From Physella acuta (lineage: Eukaryota > Mollusca > Gastropoda > Physidae), in contig NW_026733189.1 of assembly GCF_028476545.1 (NCBI RefSeq), forward strand, positions 1 through 64,000: a stretch of DNA of 64,000 nt, read 5' to 3'. The translations under genes and the position numbers were made by a program. The notes under the pieces were generated by a model. It worked only from the letters and a program-made list of their open reading frames with translations. It was not told where the DNA came from and did no database searches. Positions 1 through 12,049 of the stretch are shown here, in pieces. Within the stretch, counting starts at the first letter, position 1. Each line of letters begins with the position of its first letter.

Positions 1-30
1 TATGTGTGTGTGTATTTATAAATAAATATA

Positions 31-270
<240 letters not shown>

Positions 271-1424
271 TTCCCTCTTGACGCACATGTATACCAATGC
301 CACTAGTAAACCAGTAACACATCAATCACAGCCAACAAACAAACACAATTTTTATTATTACAGCTTTCTGACGCAAACCCCAAAACTAAGTTGAAGTAGT
401 AACGCTTTCTTTACCAGTCCAACATCAAAGGATTGATGCAATTGGACAACATCAAACATCCTAGGCTTCTTGTGATTGACGAATAAATTAACAACCATTC
501 AGTGTGCTATAGCTGTGTTAACAACATTAAGTCCATGTGTGTAACTTTCTACTCTAAGAGGGTAAGAGTTTTTACAAGCTTTTATTTAACTTGCCTTTTT
601 ACAATTTTTTTTAAAACTTGCTTCATCGTTATGTCTGTCTGTCTGCTGTATGGATCGAAACTTGCGTGCGAAATTTCTATCACTTCTAAAAAAGCGTGGG
701 TCGCTTCTTGAATTTAAAAGATACTCACTACCTAATAGGGCGACCCGTGCTTTTTCTTTTTTAGTTATTTAAATAGTAATTAATTATTATATATTTAAAG
801 AATATCGTTTATATTCTCCTTTTATTACATTAAAGCTTTTTATTAAAACGTTTTTATGCAGTTTTAAAATATTATCATATGTCATCAAAACGTTAAGGTT
901 ATTAGGGAAGAACGTTGGTGTTAGATTTAGGCCAGCAAATGTCACAATATATCACAACACAGATCACAACAATATAGGTTCTAATACAACATAGTAAACG
1001 GAGATGTTTTAAAAATTGTTTTACTAGTCTCGCCATAATTTTGCAGCTGTTTTTTATGCGCCCACGACATTTCTCTCCTAATTAAAGTCATAATAATCAG
1101 GTAACAATAAAATTATTTTTTAATTCAGAAATTTTCGCTTCTAAATAGTTTTCTTTTCCCCGTGTCTTTTTTTTCTGAATAAACATGGATGTTTTACAAT
1201 ATAAAACTTAGATTATTGTTACTGAGCTATCAAACAATACATAATAGCCATCATTTCAATAACTCTATACCGGCTAGACGAGCTTGCTTTACAGAACTTA
1301 TTTTGACAATAGACGTTGACTTAAGGTCACTTAAAGATAACTATTTCTCCACAGTAACCTGATAACTAACATGACCTTTATTTATTAAAAAAAAATTCCA
1401 CTTTTCATACAGAAGTTTGTATGA
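271..1424. other. Intergenic; dispersed repeat fragment at about 569-760
   Basis: I see no gene here. The segment from about 569 begins TTTTTACAAGCTTTTATTTA, followed by GTCTGTCTGTCTG and GCGTGGGTCGC. The same opening words recur at about 56518, so it looks like a dispersed repeat of a class I cannot name. The rest is plain AT-rich sequence. Confidence 0.4.
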
Positions 1425-1590
1425 ATACTTTGGAGTTCACCCAGCTCTGATAGGTACCTGCCTCACGTTAGGGAAAATAAAGGCGGCTAAACAAAGTAGT
1501 GACCACTCTAATCCTTTCCTATACCAAGCTGCTGGAACAGATGAACTCTACTTCCCCTGCACCGTGTACCTTACGCACGATGTCAATGTT
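1425..1590 (+). mobile_element. SINE family 2 fragment (tRNA-derived, head missing)
   Basis: The words CACCCAGCTCTGATAGGTAC, GTTAGGGAAAATAAAGGCGG and GATGAACTCTACTTCCCCTG match the body and tail of the full-length SINE at 19691-19945. The tRNA-like head is absent. A 69-codon open frame here is only SINE sequence. Confidence 0.7.
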
Positions 1591-1599
1591 TACACGCTG

Positions 1600-2700
1600 T
1601 ATAAATATAAATCAACAATAACATAAATGTATCCCCCCCTCTTCTAAACAAAGAAAAAACGAACGACAGTTCACTGTGAGTTTACATATTCTCAAAAATC
1701 AGTAGGCAACAAAAAAAAAAAAAGCACGAACGAACGTGGGTCGGGCAGATTTATGATTAAAGCGAAAAGCACACAACACACGAATTTTGGAATTTGATGG
1801 TGAACGTACCCACGTTTTTTGTCATCAAATGTATGAACAGTCATCACAAGAACCTGCACAGCTCGAGGAAGCACAAAATCTACGAGCAGTCATTGGTAGA
1901 TCCCCTAGGGTCGGAAGAAAAATTTATTTTCTACTTTTTAGTCCACAAGAAAAACGTGGTTTTTTAAAAAGTTTTTTTTTAAGTATTTTATTTATTTTCT
2001 CCTCAAACGAAGCACCATCAAACATGTATTAGGTCATGTTGAGTTCACATAAGCATAGAAATCAGCGGTCGTTGCGACATGGTCACTTAACATTACAAGC
2101 ATCACACTAATTTAAGATTCCGAAATGCAAACGAAAGAAAGGTAAATAGACGGGGGTAGATAACACTAGCAGTTTAAAAACGGGAGCTGAATTAAAGTAC
2201 GTGTAGATAAATTATACCCGCTACACGTGGGAAATTAGCTATAAAGCATCTTAGTTTGGGAAATGATGTCGCGCTTTTTTTTGACGATTTTTACCTTCCC
2301 CTCTCCCCTCCATCACACACGTCACAAAAAGCCAGACCCCCTCCCAACCACCCTAAAATGACGTCACACCTCAGCCTACAACCCCCCCCTCCCTCAAAAT
2401 TGCAGTAAATTTTTTATTAAAATACGATATTTTCCCAAATCTTGTCTGAACTCTGTCAACATAGAGTATTTCAATCAATTCCATTGCAATTTATTAAAAC
2501 AGTTTGCTAAAACGCGAAATAACGGCTAAAATTCATTTTCTAACATTGCTTTTTATAATGCAAAAGTTGGCGGCAAACCATCTGAACCACCCCCCCCCCC
2601 CTTCATCACACAGCGTCACAAAATTACGTACTTCACTCCCCCCCCCCCCCCCTACGAGTGTGACGTCATTTGTGGACGATCCCGAAGTACGTTACCTTTC
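1600..2700. other. Intergenic, with C-tract and TGACGTCA repeats
   Basis: No gene is visible. Two related C-rich patches lie at about 2280-2400 and 2585-2690, each with long C runs and a TGACGTCA or ATGACGTCAC word. Similar C/G runs followed by GTGACGTCAT occur near 10350, so these may be degraded copies of one repeat. Confidence 0.4.
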
Positions 2701-2708
2701 ATGAATAG

Positions 2709-2925
2709 TTGAGGGGTCGGCGTGGTTGAGTCGGTAAAGCTCATGGTTTTCCAAACCGAAAAGTCTCGAGTTCGAACCCTCGGGCAGATGAGGCTCCTTA
2801 GCTGGGGACAGCCACTCTTCTAGGAGAGACAACTCCAAAATCAAACAACTGCTGCCTTGTAGGCTGAAATCGGAGTCAATGGCCTCAATGGCGCATAACC
2901 AGTTGACACGTAATCCTTAATTGTG
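2709..2925 (+). mobile_element. SINE family 1 (tRNA-derived), near full length
   Basis: The head has an A-box-like GTGGTTGAGTCGGTAAAGC and a B-box-like GAGTTCGAACCC, the internal RNA polymerase III promoter of tRNA-derived SINEs. The body contains AGCTGGGGACAGCCACTCTT and CAACTGCTGCCTTGTAGGC. The same body occurs reversed at 13028-13383 and 55290-55600. It ends in GACACGTAATCCTTAATTG. Confidence 0.8.
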
Positions 2926-2929
2926 ATGG

Positions 2930-3060
2930 AAGTATGGTCGAGTCCGCAAAGCTCATGGTTTGTAAATTCGAAAAAAGTCTCGAGTTCAAACCCTCTGGCA
3001 GATAAGGCTCGATCCCTACCAACACTAAAAATTAAGAACGAAGAAGATGAAGAAGATGCA
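2930..3060 (+). mobile_element. SINE family 1, truncated second copy
   Basis: It directly follows the first copy. It repeats the tRNA-like head (GGTCGAGTCCGCAAAGCTCA, GTCTCGAGTTCAAACCC) and then jumps to the family tail ATTAAGAACGAAGAAGATG with a GAA-rich end. The middle of the element is missing. Confidence 0.7.
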
Positions 3061-3433
3061 CAGTTGAAGCTGTTAAATGAAAACCTTCACCCAGTGTAGG
3101 GGGGTGAGCTTTTTTTTTTTCAATTACCGCCCACAGAACTGTCTGGGAATATGATGATTTAAACAGTTTGAGAATTTGCACACTCTGAGTCCTGACGGTT
3201 TTAAATAGCACACCAGTCTGCATTGAAGATATTTTTGTGTACTCCCATTTTTTGTATACAGAATTTTTTACAACTATAAAGATCGACTGCAACCAAATTC
3301 AATCATTTAATATGATGATTTAACGTCTGACATACGTAAATGTGTCTTTTCTTCTTCTTTCTTCTTCTGCCTTGTTTTGTTTACGTTGATTTGACCCAAG
3401 TAGGACGGTGTAACTGAGTAGAGAAGATGAGTG

Positions 3434-3798
3434 CAGAGTTTCTTCCAGGCATCTCTTCGGGGGGGGGGGGGGGGGGGCGAAGAAAGTCTACCGCCCCCAC
3501 CCCCCGAAGAAAGTCTACCGCCCCCCCCCCGAAGAAAGTCTACCGCCGCCCCCCCCCCCCACGAAGAAAGTCTACCGCCCCCCCCCCGAAGAAAGTCTAC
3601 CGCCGCACCCCCCCCCCCCCCACGAAGAAAGTCTACCGCCCCCCCCCCCCCCCCCGAAGAAAGTCTACCCCCCCCCCCTCCCGTACGAGATGGAATTTAT
3701 ATAGTAACCATATATTTTTACTATTGCCCCCCCCCCCCGGAAAATGAGGACCGCCCCCCCCCCCCTCCCCCGGAGAAAAAAGTCTGGAAGAAACACTG
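3434..3798 (+). mobile_element. hAT MITE, G/C-tract family, expanded copy
   Basis: The ends are CAGAGTTTCTTCCAG and CTGGAAGAAACACTG, inverted repeats of each other, flanked by a perfect 8-bp target duplication GATGAGTG (3426-3433 and 3799-3806). TIRs starting CAG with 8-bp duplications are the mark of hAT transposons. Inside lies a tandem array of about six CGAAGAAAGTCTACCGCC units separated by C runs of varying length. It encodes no transposase, so it would depend on one supplied elsewhere. Confidence 0.85.
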
Positions 3799-3938
3799 GA
3801 TGAGTGCTAACACTACGAACCTTGAGTCTGGGTTCGAGTACGTTGGAAAGAAGAATTACCCTGGGCATCGGTCCAGATCACGGAATGGCGTGGTCACGTG
3901 GCAGAGCACTCGATAGCTAACTCTGTCGAGTTGGGATC

Positions 3939-4164
3939 CAGAGTTTCTTCCAGGCATCTCTTCGGGGGGGGGGGGGGGGGTCAGAACCGAAGAAAGTCTA
4001 CCCGTCCCCCGAACGAAATATATAGAAAATATATACTTTTAACAGTGTCCACCCCCCGCCCCCCCCCCCCCGAAGAAAGTCTACCGCCCCCCCCCCCCCC
4101 CCGAAAATTTCAAGTGCCCCCACCCCCCCCCCCCCCCGGAGAAAAAAGTCTGGAAGAAACACTG
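3939..4164 (+). mobile_element. hAT MITE, G/C-tract family
   Basis: It has the same CAGAGTTTCTTCCAG and CTGGAAGAAACACTG ends as the copy at 3434. The flanking 8-mers TTGGGATC (3931-3938) and TTCGGATC (4165-4172) match at seven of eight positions. The interior holds G and C homopolymers around a short AT core with TATATAGAAAATATATAC. Confidence 0.8.
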
Positions 4165-4219
4165 TTCGGATCTCTATCCCAATTTGAGTTTAACTCTACT
4201 TTATCTGTCATGTAGACAA

Positions 4220-4375
4220 CATTTTTTTCTCGGGGGGGGGGGGGGGGGCTGGCACTGGAAATTTCCGGGGCTGGGGGGGGGGGATAAGCGGACACCGGTC
4301 AAAGCTTATATTTCCTATATAAATTCTATTTCGTTCAGGTGGGGGGGGGGTGGTCTCGGCCTCCCCGAAAGAAAA
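4220..4375 (-). mobile_element. hAT MITE, G/C-tract family, damaged fragment
   Basis: The interior words (long G runs, GGCACTGGAAATTTCCGGGG, GCGGACACCGGTC, ATATAAATTCTATTTCGTTC) match other copies of the family. Neither terminus is recognisable. Confidence 0.5.
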
Positions 4376-6479
4376 TGATTGAAATAAACTGAACTAGAGA
4401 ACCAGATAAACAAGCGGCGACAGTGTTAATTGATGTCTAGCCCTGGTTACCTCACTAAACTTTTTTTTTAATTGTTGTCTACCAAAAACAACATCTGATG
4501 CTTCAAATTAATTAACCAAATCAACAAAATGTATCCATTCGTTTTCAGTATGTCAAGGGAAGCAAACACTGTAATTATTTTACGTCCAGATTTTATATTA
4601 CTTCCCCCTCCAAACCCGTAAAAGACTGAGAATTTATCAACTCCTAAAGCAGAAGAGTGCTATAGTAAACAAAACTATGAAACGAATTTGGTTAACATTC
4701 TTTCTAGAGCTAGAATCTAGATCTAGATCTAGATTTGATCTGCAGACCAAAGAATGTATGTAAATAAAGATTAATACATTTACTAGTCTAGTAAATATAA
4801 GTTTATATTCGATAAATCGAAAAATGTTTCCTTCTCCCTGTACATCTTTTACCCATCTCTCTCTTGCTTGGCATGCACACTTGAGTCGACTCGTCTTTTT
4901 CTTTTTTTTAAGATTTTAAGACAGTCACGTGAAGCAAAAATGTAACAAATTTTTAGCAGCCGGTATGCCTTATTGCCTAGATCTAGTCTAGGTATAGATT
5001 TCTCTCTAGGCCTTGAGGTTACTTAATTAATATAGATTCTAGTGGACAAAATCCTAAGTTGACATTTGTTAAAATAAGAGGTAGCTGAACTACTTGAAAC
5101 TTAAGCCTAATCATAAATATTATTAATTGATCAAGAATACTAGATCTACTACTTTACTAGTTAAAGTATTAATATTAATAATATTAACATTATTATTATT
5201 AAATATTATGTAAGCCTATTAGTTATTAGTAATATAATTAAGTCTGTAGGCCTACTTTTATTAAACAGATAATATGTGTAGTCACATAATACAGCCTAGT
5301 CACTTGAACTTCCATTAATATAAGAGAGGTATATATATATATTATATATATAGATCTAGATATTTTTTTATTAAACTTTAAAGACAATTTTGTATCACTA
5401 GATATACATGTCTATACATTTTAAGTTAAAGAAGTATTATAACTTATAAATAAGTTAACACTATAAATTAATCTGTCATGATACATTTATTTTGTATTTG
5501 GATAATTATGTCGACAAATCTTTATAAAATATTGACTTTAATTTGACGATGGCATATTTAGGGCCATTTTAATTGTTATTAGTCTGATAATTCATTTTCT
5601 TTAATTCTCAATCAGTTGTCATTTAATAGTTATGAGTAAATTGCCATTTTAAAAAATACAAAATTTTTTTTGTAATCTTTTAAAATGGAATAAAATTTGG
5701 GGACATGTTTTTATTGACTCAATATTATGGTTTAGCTGCATTGCATTTCAACTAAAGATATCTCTGTCTTCATTGTTAAAAATTGTGCTTTCTTTTTCTT
5801 GTCAAAATCTAAGGCTGTGTTCCCCCATCCCTATCTACCAGTCATTGATAAGCTTGAATAAAAACAAGTACCTACTTTAAATATCACTGGTTGGATAATA
5901 CACGTACAGTAGGCTAACCCAGTCATGGTTAGAATGTGCAGGAGCACTTTAAGGTTGAGGTGGTGGTACTAGAAAAAAAACAGCCTGTCTTTTAATTTTT
6001 TTTATAGCAGCTGTAACCAAATAGACTAAAGTATATCACCATCTATACATGAAAATTCTCATAGGTATTTCATCTAAGCCATAAACCTAACCATTGTAAA
6101 TGTGATAACATTTTACCTAAACCTCTATGCTCACCCCAAACTTAGTCATAACTTGACTAGTTGTTGAGAAATAATTTTAAAAAAAAGGATGTGTGACCAA
6201 AGTAATCAAGTTTTTGATTTGGCCACAGTAGGTCATTTTGATCTGGCCACAGTATGTCATGCTGATCTAGTCACATTGGGTCATATCCATCTGGCCATAG
6301 TAGGTCATTTGATCTGGCCACATTGGATAAGGTTTTGGTGTAGACCATGGCATATTCAAGAGGGGGGGGGGGGGGCCGGAGTATTAGGGCGCCTATGTGT
6401 TGCTTTACTGATTTCATATTCAGTGGTATGTTTGTATTGTTGCTACAGCTATTTGTGATGGGTTTATGTCTTACAAGTG
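4376..6479. other. Intergenic AT-rich DNA, no gene seen
   Basis: This is low-complexity AT-rich sequence with short runs of TCTAGATC near 4700 and 5350 and clusters of ATTAATATT near 5170. I found no splice-consistent exon or recognisable repeat. Near 6200-6320 there is a degenerate repeat of about 27 bases with the words GGCCACAGTAGGTCAT. Confidence 0.5.
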
Positions 6480-6483
6480 TTAA

Positions 6484-6885
6484 CCCATATTCTGCTAGCG
6501 TCCCACTTATGGGACGCTTGTAAAAAAATTGCTAAAATTTATTAAAAAGTAGTTAAAACACAAATTATGTTTCATTCTATTTGAAAATGGCTAGACTATT
6601 GAATTTGTGTGTGTTTTGTGAAAAAAATTAATTTAGAAAAATGTTATAGTGCCGGATTTGCAGGACTTGTCAAAATGGCGGAAAAAAGAAAACATGCGCA
6701 CAGGAAAATACATATCTTCTAAAATATTAACATTTTAAGTGCAAAATACATTTGAAACTTGTAGCAGTACCATATTTCTATCTGATAAAATTTTAAGAAT
6801 AACAATTTTTTTTTACTACTTCGTTATATCAAGTGTACAACAAGCGTCCCATAAGTGGGACGCTAGCAACGAATGGCCCCATGTA
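6484..6885. mobile_element. MITE with subterminal GCGTCCCA palindromes, TTAA at one end
   Basis: The left end is TTAA followed by CCCATATTCTGCTAGCGTCC. Near the right end the inverse, ACAAGCGTCCCATAAGTGGG, occurs and leads into GCTAGCAACGAATGG. The inverted segment covers about 28 bases. Within it GCGTCCCA and TGGGACGC form a small hairpin. A TTAA target and CCC start would suit piggyBac-like elements, but only one end shows TTAA, so the class is tentative. Confidence 0.55.
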
Positions 6886-7231
6886 GATTGTTACACAAAC
6901 GTCACATTTATTGGACACTAGCGAGAAACACAGATGCAAATGTATATGTTAAATGGTTATTTATGGTGAAACAGTTGTTGACTTTGTTAACTGCTGACTT
7001 TGGGGTGTTAAGTAGTATTTATAAATATTTAATTATGACCTTGACCTATATTTATGCAGATTGTTACACAAACATCACATTTATTGGACACTAGCGAGAA
7101 ATACAGACGCAAATGTATATGTTAAATGGTTATTTATGGTGAAACAATTGTTGACTTTGTTAACTGTTGACTTTGGGGTGTTAAGTAGTATTTATAGATA
7201 TTTAATTATGACCTTGAGCTATATTTTCTTA
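6886..7231. repeat. Tandem duplication, about 173-bp unit, two copies
   Basis: The segment starting GATTGTTACACAAACGTCAC at 6886 is repeated from 7059 (GATTGTTACACAAACATCAC) with few differences. It abuts the right end of the MITE at 6484. Short open frames in both copies differ only by these substitutions and show no protein-like pattern. Confidence 0.85.
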
Positions 7232-8548
7232 TATATTATTGTATTAAAAAATTGCAAATATTAAAAAACACATTTTATTTTTAAGTTTTCAGAATTACAC
7301 TTACTGAAGTATTTAATACCATTGAATACAAACTAATTTAGTATTGCTGTAAATTTACTAGCGCGTGATATTAAAATTATAACAAACCAGAATAATAACA
7401 ATGGCCACAATTTAGGTGAAATGATTCAGTCATGGGGGTTGGTTAACTCTTCATCATATCAGTGAGCTCAAGCTACATATAGCAGAAATGTGAATTACCT
7501 GTGTAAGGGAAACGGCGTGGTCAAATGGTAGAAAGTAAGACTGCTAGCATGAAGGTTTTATGGTGATTGACGTTCTTTACAGAACCCTGAAAGAAACTGC
7601 AAATCTCCATCTTACAAAGCTACGAAAAAAAAAAACGAAACGTCCAAATTGTATTAGTAATGGATCTGTACTAAGCTGAAAGCACGTTATAGAGCACTTT
7701 AACAACTTGCACAGGCTGGAGTAGAGGATGTTCTTTTGCTAGTACTTTACTACAGAAGCTGTTTAAAAAATATTTGAAAAATAAATTGCATGGTAAAACA
7801 TTATATTACTCAGAATGGAAAAGATGATTATGATGATTCGTATTAAAAACAACTTGGTTTTATTAAGATTTCAGTACCGCCGGTTATTGTGATTTCATTT
7901 TGTGAGTAGTAGTATTTCGATACCTATCAGTTATTATTACTTTTAATTTGTATCTTCAAATTTGGTAGACTAAACAAATATCTCTTTACTGGTGAGAAGA
8001 TGAAATTATACTGAATTCACGGAATCAAGTCTCAAAATACATTCATCTAATATAGTTCTAGCCTTGAGCTGTAATTTCATGAGAGTTTGAACGTTACCTT
8101 CAGACTGGCAACTCACTAATGAGTCTGTCTCATTTGCATTGTAATTTATAAAACTAAAGCAAATAGATAAATAATTTTCGCATTTTTTTTTTTTATAGCA
8201 GAAATGTGAATTACCTGTGTACAGTTCTTTATGCCCAATAATATTCACCTCCAAAGGTTCCCGATACCAGTTTTACTTTGTTAACTTTATAAGGAGATTC
8301 CTGGTGTTAGATTGGGAGCTGTTCGCATAGTGAGGTGCATACATGGATGAGAGCCATGAACACTCAATACAAGCCCCCAGAGACGGATCCGTGCCCTAGA
8401 AATAAGATGTCTGATGTCCTAATGTACGCCTTACGCCTGTGAGGGAAGGGGTGGGGGGGGGGGGGGGAATAGCGAGGGTAACAAAAGAGAAGATGGCTGG
8501 ATGACATCTGGGACTGGACCGGATCATCTTTTGCAAATTCACTGTGGG
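7232..8548. other. Intergenic AT-rich DNA, no gene seen
   Basis: I see no exon. The words TAGCAGAAATGTGAATTACC and CTGTGTA occur at both about 7480 and 8198, so a short dispersed repeat is present. A G run lies at about 8452-8467. Confidence 0.4.
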
Positions 8549-8712
8549 CAGAGTTTCTTTCAGGCATCATTTCGGAGGAAGGGGGGGGGGGGGGCTCTGT
8601 CCCCAGAACAAAATGGAATTCATATACAAAATATACTTTTACCAATGTCCACCGTTCCCCTGAAATTTAAGTGCCCACCCCTGAAAATTTCAAGTACGCC
8701 CCCCAAAAAATC
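8549..8712 (+). mobile_element. hAT MITE, G/C-tract family, right end lost
   Basis: The left end CAGAGTTTCTTTCAGGCATC matches the family. The interior has a G run and AAAATGGAATTCATATACAAA, then CCCTGAAATTTAAGTGCCC. No matching right terminus or target duplication is visible. Confidence 0.55.
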
Positions 8713-9042
8713 AATTATTTATATTTAATTATATTACAGTTTCGATGAATAATAGCAATATTTGTGATCATGTGTGTATAATTAGATGTACTAGTCACAG
8801 CTTTACTTATTTCCAAGTGTTATTCACTTTGATGGATGCTAGACTGAAAGAAAACTAGACTTTTTAACATAATTTCTGCATTTTAGACCATGGTATGGCT
8901 AACCCAATTGATCATTATCAGTATTTTTAGCTGTCCTAAACAATGTAATCATTGGTCTAACAATACAAAAGCAGTATACAGCTTAATTTTCGCGTGATTA
9001 GCCATATTTCGTGATAAATGATTTTAATTTTCAATAAATGTA

Positions 9043-9212
9043 CATGGGGCCGTTCGTTGCTAGCGTCCCATTTATGGGACGTTTTTTAAAAAATCGATAT
9101 TTTAAAAAGTATTGATTTTAAAAAAAAATCAATAGTCATTCCTTCATTTAGTGCCCAAAAGCTAAACCATATCAAAAAATTATAAAAATTTGAGACCTTG
9201 GGATAATATGGG
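9043..9212. mobile_element. MITE related to the one at 6484, short copy
   Basis: The left end TACATGGGGCCGTTCGTTGC plus TAGCGTCCCATTTATGGGAC is the inverse of the right end of the 6484 copy. The right end AATATGGG followed by TTAA is the inverse of its left end. It therefore lies in the opposite orientation and lacks much of the interior. Confidence 0.55.
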
Positions 9213-9243
9213 TTAATATCATAAGCGCAGCAGTTGTATGATG

Positions 9244-9246
<3 letters not shown>

Positions 9247-9330
<84 letters not shown>
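9247..9330. repeat. (TA)n microsatellite with adjoining C tract
   Basis: A pure TA tract is followed at 9344-9362 by a run of C broken by one G. It makes spurious Tyr-Ile open frames. Confidence 0.95.
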
Positions 9331-9332
<2 letters not shown>

Positions 9333-9634
9333 TAACATTTGCACTCCCCCCCCCCCCCCCCCGCCCCGTATGACGAATTCCTGAGTTTTGCGATATTACC
9401 TCATACAAATAATGATTTGGTCTCAAAGTTCAATACGATCAAAGACATAAAGAAACTCCACCATAAAATGATGTCACAATTTTATCCCACCCTAACGAAA
9501 TTAATCATTCATTTGTGTTTGTTTAAAACTCAAGTGAGGTTAATAACAACACAGGGGAAGGAACTTAGTTCGTTTTGTAGACATTGTTGGGTTATTTCCC
9601 TTGTTTATTTGTTAATTAAAAGCTGGTTGTACAC

Positions 9635-10110
9635 TTTTTACTTTCTCGTATATACGAAGTATAGAGAAAGTATTGTAATCGTGCACAAAAATCACTTGAA
9701 ATTTTAACAATTTTCACCGTATTACACCTCAGTCCTTCATCACATCCGAAGTATAGAGGACTTATTTTAATCGGGCAAAAATTATCAATCCAGATTTATC
9801 AAAATTAAGAGGTTTTATGCGTAATCCAGTCTGAAAAACTGGGCTTTGCAATTCTGTCCGTATGTCTGTGTGTCTGTCTGTCTGTCCGTGTGTAAACACA
9901 ATAACTTGAGTACCGTTACAGCTAAGTTGATGGAATTTCATATATAACTATTTTATCAAAATCGTAGATCCGTATCAACTTTTGAGCGATTTCCGATAAC
10001 CGGAAGTGGTACTTTTTCTACTTTGAATTTTTCAAAAGCCTATAACTTGAGTACTATTTCAATTCCTTTAGCTTAGGAACACCTTTTATAATGCAGCAAA
10101 TTTTCGGTAA
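9635..10110. repeat. Dispersed repeat, class unknown
   Basis: It begins near TTCTCGTATATACGAAGTAT, a short palindromic motif, then AGAGAAAGTATTGTAATCG, GTCTGTCTGTCTGTCCG, and two copies of ATAACTTGAGTACC-like words. The wording suggests a mobile repeat rather than a gene. I cannot assign it to a family from sequence alone. Confidence 0.4.
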
Positions 10111-10561
10111 TACGGCCATAAATTTATATCTGTAAAATTCTCCCCACCCCCCGCCGTTCTATACCACCCGAAATGCGACTCATACTTTATTAAAATAAAT
10201 TTGAAGATTTTAATTAGCAGTACGATTTTTTCTTGTGAATTCAAATTAACGGTACATTATTTTAACTACAAAACCTCTTCTGGTATCTATTGTTTGTTAA
10301 TTTATTGCAGCTTTCTGACCACTCGTAAATGTGACATTATAGTTTATAGGGGGGGGGGGGTATGTGACGTCATGTTAGGGTGACGTCTCATCCCGTGAGA
10401 TAGGCGAAATGAAGAGATACAAAAAAAATGTGCTGCTGTTAATTCTGAGGTCTCCTGATGTCCTAATGAACTAAAGCTCATTGCGATAAGTCTTAGAACT
10501 GTGTAACTAGTGTGTCTAGTACACAGATACCATTGATGTAGCGAACTTTGTATTTTTTTTT

Positions 10562-11345
10562 AACAATTGCTCTAGTACACACAGAAGTGCCTGCATCACC
10601 ATTGTTCTAGTACATCTAAAAGTACTTGTATCAACATTGCCCTATTCTACCCAGAAGTGCCTGTATCACCATTGTTCTAGTACACCCAGAAGTGCATGTA
10701 TCACTATTATTCTATTCTACCCAGAAGTGCTTGTATCACCATTGTTCTAGTACATCTAAAAGTACTTGTATCAACATTGCCCTATTCTACCCAGAAGTGC
10801 CTGTATCACCATTGTTCTAGTACACCCAGAAGTGCATGTATCACCATTATTCTATTCTACCCAAAAGTGCTTGTATCACCATTGTTCTATTCTACCTAGA
10901 AGTGCTTGTATCACCATTATTCTATTCTACCCAGAAGTGCCTGTATCACCATTGTTCTAGTACACCCAGAAGTGCATGTATCACCAATGTTCTATTCTAC
11001 ACAGAAGTGCATGTATCACTATTGTTCTAGTACACGAAGAAGTGCATGTATCACCATTGCTCTAGTGCACACAGAAGTGCATGTATCACCAATGTTCTAT
11101 TCTACACAGAAGTGCATGTATCACTATTGTTCTAGTACACCAAGAAGTGCATGTATCACCATTGCTCTAGTACACACAGAAGTGCCTGTATCACCATTGT
11201 TCTAGTTCACGCGGAAGTGCCTGTATCACCATTGCTCTAGTACACACAGAAGTGCATGTATCACCATTGTACTAGTACACTCAGAAGTGCGTGTATCACC
11301 AATGTTCTATTCTACTCAGAAGTGCTAGAGTCACTATTGTTCCTG
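10562..11345. repeat. Minisatellite, 35-bp unit with 70-bp alternation
   Basis: The unit is built on AGTGCATGTATCACCATTGT plus TCTAGTACACCCAGA. About 22 copies follow one another. Units ending TTCTATTCTAC and TTCTAGTACAC often alternate, giving a 70-bp higher-order period in the first half. The unit lacks stops in several frames, which creates overlapping open frames that are not genes. Confidence 0.95.
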
Positions 11346-12049
11346 TACACTCGACATAGCGCCCATCTCTTCAGTAGTTCTCAACGAGTACACTTGTCTC
11401 GTGTTGTTGTTTAAAAATAGCCCAACTAGGCCAGTCACCCGTCACGTGACGTCATACGACGATAACCAGCGCTACATAAAAACGGACACTTACATGATAG
11501 AGTACCGTGCCTTGATACACCAGTCATGTCCCTTGGTGATAGAGAAATAATATGTTGATTCAAGTGTTAATTTTGTAATCTGGAATTAGATCTCAATTTG
11601 TTTTTATCTACAAGTAAGTTAATTATTTATCGAATCTGAATATGATTTAAGAAAACTTTAAGTGTTTGCATTGTATTTTACATTTAATTGTTTCTGGACT
11701 TAAAGTTTCTGCCTGTTTTAGTTTGTTGTTGGTGGTGAATTTGATCATCCTTACAAGTACTCTTTCGTTATTTTTCTTAATGAAGCAACCATTCTACAGC
11801 TTTGCATTGCTTGGACTATACAGGCAAAGGTAAATCCATTGCAAAATTGAGCCATATGTGTGTGCCGGTTAGGATTAAAATGTTCCTGACGACATAGGTT
11901 TGATTACAACACGGACAGTTAGGAAATCGTATTGGTCATTCGATCACTTTGATTGCGACACGTAAAGTTAGGTAATCGTATAGGCGTGGTCGTTCCATCA
12001 CTACCACTTGTCTGGGGCTTGGCTCAAGGGCTCATCCATATGACTTGCC
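11346..12049. other. Intergenic, no gene seen
   Basis: This is mixed-composition DNA with GTCACGTGACGTCATACGAC near 11440. No exon could be supported, and the splice-like words present do not connect to any coding segment. Confidence 0.4.

Noticed and set aside
3427-4295. Several Pro- or Gly-rich open frames of 60-160 codons on both strands
   Set aside because: They come from C and G homopolymers inside hAT MITEs and end at the MITE borders; no splice sites or protein-like composition.
10626-11205. Five overlapping open frames with YHHC/PEV-type repeats
   Set aside because: They are the 35-bp minisatellite read in successive frames, offset by 70 bases.
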